A stretch of 64,000 nt of DNA from positions 124,001 to 188,000 of the forward strand of contig CAJNOJ010000154.1 of the NCBI GenBank assembly GCA_905250025.1, written 5' to 3'. The translations under genes were made by a program, and so were the position numbers. Below are positions 56,835-64,000 of the stretch, piece after piece. The notes beneath the pieces are model-generated. The model saw only the letters and a list, made by a program, of their open reading frames with translations. It made no database searches and was not told where the DNA came from. The number at the start of each line of letters is the position of its first letter. Positions within the stretch are counted from its first letter, which is position 1. The stretch comes from Adineta ricciae (Eukaryota; Rotifera; Eurotatoria; Adinetida; Adinetidae).

Positions 56835-58246
56835 GTCGGATGAATGGAATGATTTTGTGTGTTTTGAATGCGAAAATATGTACGGGAATTTATAGAAAGA
56901 TTGAGTTTAGCGTACATGACGAAGTTTGTTTGTATAGTGCAAAATCATGCACGGTTTTATTCCAATTACGCAGAGAAAGACAGGAATTCAAACGATTTTT
57001 CAGAGTATGAATCATTTTTGAATTTTTGTTTTTGCCAAGCGTCAAGAGGAAAGTCGATGATGTCTCGTCTTAGCAACCGAAGTAGAATTCATAAGCATAC
57101 ATACACGAAAAACCGCTCTGCTTTACTTCACTCCATAGTGAAATACTAGAGAAGAATGCAATGTAGATTGTTCAATCTGTCGTACTAACTTCACGCAGAT
57201 TTGTTATCTTCTACCAACGATTAAAGTGGTCAATGAAATGACATGCGCATATTTAGTCTTCTTCCTCTTTTTTTTAATCTCTTATTTTCTTTTGCAACTC
57301 TTCCGATCTGTTTAGTTTCACAGAACTTATCTCTTCTTCTTTGTGCTGGTATCCAATCAGTTTGAACTTTTCTTTCTCCTTTGTATTCATAATATGTTGT
57401 CATCACTTATAAAATTATATTTGCAGTATATCGCATACAAATATAAGAAGTGAAGGAAAGCGGATGTAACAAGGTGCAAAATCTGGAAAACAGCGTCTTG
57501 CTAGTATTCATGTGTCACCATGTATTGAACTAACGATGATTTTTTATTTGTGCGTATTTTGTTATATATAATCACCCAAAATTCCTCTCTATCCATACGA
57601 AGTACAGCGAGGGAATAGAGCAAGAAAGAATAACTATTCTTATCTCGACATTGCAACAAACACACCCTATATCGCTTTATTATTCGCTACGACTTTTGTT
57701 TATCGTTAATTCTACAAAAACGGTGATACATTTGGTGAATGCATACTTGTGTCTTTGGCGGTAAGAGGCTGTGGAGATATTATTTTTGTCGGTACGGCAG
57801 AGTTAATACATCTATTAGGTAGAGAATATGTGATGGTGGGCTCGAGTTGAAAACGCACCTGTAGCTTTCTATTGCTCGAACATCACACAATGGTGAAAAA
57901 TCGATGGAATAAATGATATTCTTCTACAATGCCAATATAGAGTTCAGTTCTAAATGATAATTTCGTGTAATTTTTGACAATGGATGGAATTTGCTGATTT
58001 TTAGCGGACTAACTAATTTGGCGTTTATTTGAATAAAAAAGATTTGTACATTATGATCGATCATAAAAGGGGAGGCAAAGAAAGTATATTGTACTAATAT
58101 CAATTCACTTTCTTTGAAATTGGATGGTACTCTTTGTTGAATGGAAATTGAAGAAAGGAAGATTAATAATCGATCTTCTTTTCTCACTGCGCAGTTTGTC
58201 AAATAAAAAGTAGACATCCTATGAGAATGTTCAATCAATTCTCATC
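56835..58246. other. Intergenic, no gene recognised
   Basis: About 1.4 kb, AT-rich, ending at the N gap. The frames at 56868-57149 and 57924-58238 have no recognisable content. Confidence 0.45.
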
Positions 58247-58315
58247 NNNNNNNNNNNNNNNNNNNNNNNNNNNNNNNNNNNNNNNNNNNNNNNNNNNNNN
58301 NNNNNNNNNNNNNNN
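58247..58315. other. Assembly gap of 69 N
   Basis: Run of N directly left of copy D. The sequence right of the gap starts inside the F-box coding region, so the 5' two thirds of that gene are missing. Confidence 0.95.
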
Positions 58316-58813
58316 TGTTTGGTTCCAAGACTCGATCATTTGATTTCAATCGATGTACTTTCTGATAATTATGATGACCATTGTCAAGAACAATTACAAG
58401 ATTTACTCGATCGAGCACCCCGTTTAACTTCAATACGTATCAGTTGGAAGACATTGAGCAGTTCTCTTCAACAACTATTCGAAAGTCGACATTTATCTGT
58501 CTATCAATTAGAGCTGCTTTACTATGGAGGAACTTTCGATCGAGAACAATGCATGATGCTTAGAAAAGTTATATCAACTATTCAATGTCGAGTATTGAAC
58601 CTTGTTCTAGAAGATCGGACATTTATACTTGATCTGATCAATACAATGCCTCATCTTCAAGCAATCAATGTTCAATGTCGAACTGGTAAGCGACATCCAT
58701 CATCAAAAATAACCGAGAAAAATTCTGCATGGTTACAACAACAATTATCATCGACAGATATGCATGCAATAATTACTCAACAAAATGATTTTATTCGATT
58801 GTGGATTCGTTAA
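58316..58813 (+). CDS. F-box protein, 3' part only
   Basis: About 165 codons matching the last part of the gene at 32237-34030 almost word for word (VPRLDHLISIDVLSDNYDDH to NDFIRLWIR), with one codon deleted (SSTTD becomes SSTD). The start lies in the N gap. The F-box itself is not visible here. Confidence 0.75.
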   Translation, partial: CLVPRLDHLISIDVLSDNYDDHCQEQLQDLLDRAPRLTSIRISWKTLSSSLQQLFESRHLSVYQLELLYYGGTFDREQCMMLRKVISTIQCRVLNLVLEDRTFILDLINTMPHLQAINVQCRTGKRHPSSKITEKNSAWLQQQLSSTDMHAIITQQNDFIRLWIR

Positions 58814-60100
58814 GCATATTCATAAAATAGAGTCTTTTTTACTTCTTTTATTGCTTTAATAATGATTGTTTTTATGAAGATAATAGCAAACGATAAGGTG
58901 CTGCTCCAATAATCTAATGCTTATTGGTGTGAGCATTGAGTGTCGATTCGGTTGAGCGATGCAATGAAATGCTTTTTATGATGCTTCATTTGCCACTATA
59001 ATTATTCTTTGTTTCGAATCTGTTCGAATTAGTTAAATTCTATAATTATCTATCACGATTGCGGATTTTTCTGTCATCCATATAAATATCACTGCTGATA
59101 ATAATAATGAACTGTTTAGATCATCACGAATATCTTTATTCAAAACTTCATTATTTCATCGTCGGACCATAGAAGTACAAAGTGAAAGAAAACTTCTTTG
59201 TTGAATTTTTCTCGTCTTGTTTTACTCATCTAACACAATATCTTAATACCATATACGCTAATCCTGGTGTACTATTATCAGGTTGAGTGAGAGAGTGAGT
59301 CTTATGAAATAATTCAAAGCTACTTACGACGATCGTTTCGTCCTTGCTCAAAGGCTGTCATCAGTGAAATGCCGAAACTTTGATTCGAAGAGATGAAATT
59401 TGTCTATCGAAAGAATGGTAAACTGCAGTCACTGCAGTTTTGTCTATTCCCAATATATTGATTATACTAGTAAAAATATGAGAACGTGTTATTGCATAGG
59501 GTGTTACAAAAGTTCGGGAGGAAATTTATTGCGAATTATCCCTACAAAGTCTAGACAATTGATAGCGCTGCTTTTTTCTCTCATCTCCTAACAACCGAAA
59601 TACTGACATTTATCATCTCTAGACTCTATCCTTACAGACTAGTGAATATACAAAAACGAAAATAGTAACTACTGTGAATCTTTTTGTAAAGTCACATATT
59701 CCAGAAAGAGAGAGAAATTATGTAGTTATTGGACGCTCACAGAATGAAATGTGAATATCTCAGAAGAATTTATCCTGCCCCACTTGAAAAAGCACATAGA
59801 ACATACCAAATAAAACACTTCATAATTTTTAACTGTGAGAAAATTTAATATTTAAGTATAAAAAAACGTTTTCTCTAATTACTATATGTATATATTTATT
59901 ATTGCTTTTCTACTCCGAGCCTGGAAGGATTCGTTGATGTAGTCTCTTGTACGTATAATATTTATTAATATTCTCATTACTAATAGACATTATATCCGTC
60001 ACTGAAGATAAATATCTCTCATATAGAAGAAAAAAAAACGATATATGCGATAAGAATACATTGAAATTAGAGACACAGAACATAGAAAATAAAGTCACCA
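58814..60100. other. Intergenic of copy D
   Basis: Shorter than its counterpart in copy C because it lacks the segment equivalent to 35138-36101. No gene recognised. Confidence 0.45.
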
Positions 60101-61100
60101 TTAATTTATGGTCTGCCTCTGTAAATCTGTATTACGTTTTGGCAATGCAAATATGTTGACTTGATTTCGTCGTCGCCAAAATAAAATTCTATCTTTCACT
60201 GTTCGACGAAATTTTTTTGATGAAAGCATAAACACATAACAAGTTCCCTAAAACAGAAAATCTATTTATCGAAGTTCGTCAAAAACAATATCCTACCACA
60301 TAATAACCATAATTCCACAAAGTAAAGAATGAAGTGGCTAACTGTTCACGCAGAATTCGAATTGTATTTTTCGTTTCTTTTTCTGTGATATAATTATATG
60401 TGACAATAATTGCATATGGAATTATGCAAAAATTAACAAAAAACACTTGAGCCAATGACATTCGCAGTATTTGTTGATCAACATGTTGACTTATCAGAAC
60501 TCTGATTGAACGAATATTACGATAAGTTAAATATGCAAATAAGGTTGTTATTGTAATTGGAATTGTCGTCAATAAACCCAAAAGGAATATTGATCTATAT
60601 GTGATAAAGATTTGATTGAAGACTTGACATGTTTTTGTTACAGATGAAATATCGTAAGATATTGCTGGAAAAATTCCATGAAGAACACAAATAATTATCA
60701 TAACAACAACTGACCGATGTGCCGTTTGAATCTTGCTTAAACTACGTAATTTGGCACTTCGTGATGTTATTAAAAATTGATCAATCATAGCCATACATGG
60801 ACATATTAATACAATTATAGAAAAAGTATAGAGAAAATAGTTTCGTGCTTTACACCAACTTGTTGATGTTCTTGTCAAATCATCACCAAAACCTATTGCA
60901 ATACGAGAAGCAAGATTCATGAATAGATAAGCGATGTTAAAAACTGAATTAATAAGAAAATAAAATGTTGACGGATTTGTGCGATATGAATGAACAGTTG
61001 AAAATATGAAAATATTTATTGCATTACCGACGGTTCCTGTGACAAGAAAACAAAAGCCTCCATATATTGTTATCTGTTGGCCAATGTAACTTAATGACAT
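60101..61100 (-). CDS. Rhodopsin-like GPCR, second family (copy D)
   Basis: Exons 61100-60297 and 60247-60101 with the same in-TM7 GT-AG intron as the copy at 36783-37764. Start MSLSYIGQQITIYGG is kept to match the sister gene; an extra upstream ATG (61124) exists only here. TM3 end MIDQFLITSR and TM7 NYGYYV / GTCYVF are conserved. The stop used in copy C is lost (TAG to CAG), adding six residues to the tail. About 17 of 268 exon-1 residues differ by eye, mostly conservative. Confidence 0.8.
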
Positions 61101-61124
61101 AGTTGTATAATTTATTTTCTTCAA

Positions 61125-62077
61125 ATAAAGTGGATACTTAGTGTTTTCTAGAAACTTCGAACTTTAATTAACCGTTTAGGCACGGGCGTGGTATATACGA
61201 CATAGAATATTTCTTAAACTTTTATTATTTTTCAAATTGCAGTCGGAAAAAAATCTGGGAAGGATTCTTAAAAAAACGTTTAAAAATACGTGAAAAACAA
61301 AGAGGATTTTAGTATGGGCATCAGATTAAACGTTTTTAGAAAAGCTTATAATATATAGCAGGAGCGTTAGTGAAAGACTTAATTTTTTTCAAAACATACT
61401 CATCTCCTAAGGGCTAAATAATAATGTAAAAGAAAAGAAAGGAAGAAAAATGTAGCAGTAAAGATTATCATCAAATTTTTTTTCTTAAAATTTTGTCAAC
61501 ATAAAGTACACTCTATGACTATCAGCCGAATAGGAGTGAGTTGCCTGTTTTTTTTAGGGTAAAAGAAATATGAGAATGTTAGAAATAACTTTTTGCGATG
61601 TTTTCTATGGCTAGTCAGGTTTCTCTTAAATTGAGTAAAAGAAAGTATTGTCATAAAAACGCTAATGTCAGATGTGTAGGTGCGATGGGTTCCGCTGTCT
61701 GCTTCTACGTATATGCAAAAGGAAGAAAGTTTGTTTGTTTGCTACGTTCTTAGTACCTGTAATAACTGTCGACTAAAGAGACCGTTAGAGAAGAGAACCG
61801 AATGCCTTCTGAGCGCTCGTGCCAACAAATCCACATCTTTTCTCTTTCTGTGCCAATTCTGTAATTCTTGAGGGTATGTGTGGGTACCAAAACAGTGGAT
61901 TTTAGAATATTTGAATACTTGAACTGATACTTGAATTCAACTTTCAAGTTTGACACTACTGAACAATAGCAAGCAACCGTATCGAAAAACAACGTTTTTT
62001 CCCACAATGATACACATAGTCACTTTCTTTTATGTAAGAATACAACAACCACAGTTATTTCTCTTGTGTGATAGTTT
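61125..62077. other. Intergenic of copy D
   Basis: Homologous to 37765-38828 but missing most of the G-rich tract. No gene seen. Confidence 0.45.
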
Positions 62078-63323
62078 TTATTTATTGAGAATATCAACAA
62101 TTTTTGTAAGCATTGGTTCAAAACGTTTATTAGCATCTAATACTGTTCCTATCATTCGATTCATAACATAAGCAAACGAGAAGTTATATAATGGTGCAGC
62201 CAAACCAACACTTCCACCTGCTCCTGCAATAACATAAAAATATGATATATCTATTAAAAAAAATATGAATATTTAAGTTACCTAGATGACCAAAACTCCC
62301 TGGTCCTAATTCAGGATATGTTTTATCAAAAAGCATGAAACCCATTCCAAATGATGACTGTGTTTGTGAAAGTAGATCCAATTCTCCATCTGGTGTGTTC
62401 GATTTCGTTGCTAATTTCAGAATATCTTCATTTAATATTCGTTTATATTTTCCATTATCAACATCACCAATCAATAATGAATAAAGTCGTGCTATTGACC
62501 AAGCATTTGATATTCCATTTCCACCTGGTACTTCTGCTTGATGTAAACGAGCATCGTTGAAGTAATCGAGAACAGTATTTAATGATTCATTATTGAGATA
62601 TTGAGATAGTTGACTAAATTCATGTGGTGATACACGATATTCTTCAGTTGATGGCAAACCAATATAAAATTCAAGATTTGATAGAGTTGATATTTCATCT
62701 CGAACAAATTCCCCCAATGATCGTTTCTTTGAATCAACACGTCGAATAAGTTCACCAGCAAGCCAACCATATGTTAGAGAATGATAACTATGAGCTGATC
62801 CAGGCACCCAAGAAGGTGTTTTTTGTTCCAATGTGTGTATTATTGCTGTCCAATTAAGATATTCTTCAAGTGGCACAGTAATATCTGGTAGTCCAGCACG
62901 ATGAGAAAGAACATCACTTACAGTTGTATTCTCTTTTCCATTTTGTCCATATTCAGGCCAATAGTCAGTGACTAATGCTGAATAATTAAGTAGACCACGT
63001 TGAACAGCAAGTGCCACAGCTGCAGCAACAACTCCTTTTGTTGTTGAAAACACTAATTGTAATGTATTCTCATCATACGGTTTTGTTTGTGATTTATCAA
63101 ACCATCCACCTGATAGGCCAACTACTAATTCACCTTGATGATACACTGCTACTGATGCTCCTATATCTCGATGTTCAACGAAATTATCTTGAAAAAGATC
63201 ATACATAAATTCCCAGCCAGGTTTAATAGTTCCCCGAATATTATAATCAATCGTTTTTGTATAACTAATCGTTGATACAACAAGAATAAAAATCAAGAGT
63301 AGTAGTGTTCGACAGCAACCCAT
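62078..63323 (-). CDS. Secreted or membrane-tethered beta-lactamase-fold serine hydrolase (copy D)
   Basis: Exons 63323-62282 and 62223-62078, intron 58 bp; 395 residues as in the sister gene at 38829-40075. SxxK (FSTTKG), YHS (HSYHSLTYG) and HxG (GHLGAGG, completed by the splice) are all conserved. Roughly a dozen residues differ by eye, for example Gln to Lys in WFDKSQ and Ala to Val in SWVPGS. None is in a catalytic motif, so both copies should be active. The N-terminal hydrophobic segment is kept. Confidence 0.88.
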
Positions 63324-64000
63324 GTTTTAAGTGTATTTTAAACGAACAAAAGAAGCAGGTAGCTAATATATATAGAACGAGAGAATAGGTTTAAATAAAT
63401 ATCAATATGTAAAATAGCAAAAAGATATTGACATGTATGGTAATGCTAAAGGATTAAACTAGCATGATCGAAATATGGTATTTTATTACGAATACGTCAA
63501 CGAATGACTTTTCAAAAATATCCTTTGCTTCACTCGTCATACATTAAGCGAAATTGGGTTGAAAGGAAGATGAGAACAAAATAAAGAAATAAAGTTCGTT
63601 ACAGTACAATTAGACGTACTGTAATATGATTCTCGATTAGGCACAATTCATATTTTCAAATACCGTCCGTTAATCTCACCCTTCGAAGAATCGAAGTTAT
63701 TGGCCATACTTTTGTATCGAACTAAATGAACATAAACATCTCATTCTTAGTGCTTTTGCATTGACTCTGTGTGCATTATCTCGTATTACTATGTCATTTA
63801 CATTTCGATGTGTATGACATCTGCTCGGCAATCATCCTTATATTCATTTGCTTATTTCCTTCCGTTTATTCCATCAGTATCAATCTTCTTCGTTTTTATT
63901 TTACCAGAAAAAACATAGTATCAACGATGATAAGAAAATCTCACTCACTTTCTTAGATGAAATCAAAAAGAGTTGACGGAAAGATACTGAAACACTCGAA
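63324..64000. other. Intergenic of copy D to window edge
   Basis: Collinear with 40076-40741 of copy C, no gene seen. Confidence 0.4.

Larger units (their letters stand above)
58316..64000. repeat. Segmental repeat, copy D
   Basis: Matches copy C (33530-40741) to the last base of the window. C is followed within 82 bases by the decarboxylase gene, so D may continue into a second decarboxylase beyond the edge. Confidence 0.88.

Noticed and set aside
1..64000. CRISPR arrays, prokaryotic operons, ribosome-binding sites
   Set aside because: None seen; short GT-AG introns and gene content are eukaryotic.

Overview
The window looks like nuclear DNA of a bdelloid rotifer (Adineta/Rotaria type). 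The evidence is AT-rich DNA, compact genes split by introns of about 45-60 bp with GT-AG ends, many rhodopsin-like GPCRs, F-box proteins and ART-TPR proteins of kinds greatly expanded in bdelloids, and several genes that look fungal, plant-like or prokaryotic. No prokaryotic operon structure, CRISPR array, rRNA or complete tRNA was seen. The species assignment is an inference.

Layout. 1-25 kb is mainly receptors and membrane proteins: a partial SLC9C-type Na+/H+ exchanger at the left edge, three close paralogues of one GPCR (3.2, 19.4 and 23.9 kb), three decayed GPCRs (11.8, 13.9 and 21.3 kb), an ADP-ribosyltransferase fused to TPRs (5.9-8.6 kb), a Cys-loop channel subunit (9.4-11.0 kb) and a membrane-anchored subtilase of the fungal S8/PA-domain type (15.2-19.0 kb). 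25-34 kb holds two copies (A, B) of a block with decayed gene relics followed by an F-box gene; copy A is cut by a one-base N. 33.5-40.7 kb and 58.3-64.0 kb are two copies (C, D) of a second block: F-box 3' end, GPCR, beta-lactamase-like hydrolase. They differ by a few percent and by large indels.

Between C and D lies the most unusual part. A prokaryote-like PLP decarboxylase (40.8-42.5 kb) sits head-to-head with a nicotianamine synthase (43.0-43.8 kb). A GT32 OCH1/MIPC-type glycosyltransferase lies 34 bp away, convergent. An intronless GRE2-like reductase follows at 47.1 kb. All four are candidates for horizontal acquisition. Then come a type-II membrane protein with a Ser/Thr-rich stalk and two PAN/apple-like modules (48.9-52.0 kb) and an RNI/LRR protein (54.2-56.8 kb).

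How they work together: apart from the decarboxylase/NAS pair with its shared 0.5 kb upstream region, nothing shows a common pathway. Assembly caution: two single-N gaps are each flanked by exact 221-bp repeats, and the borders of the A/B and C/D duplications coincide with gaps. Some copies may therefore be allelic haplotypes joined in tandem rather than true duplications.
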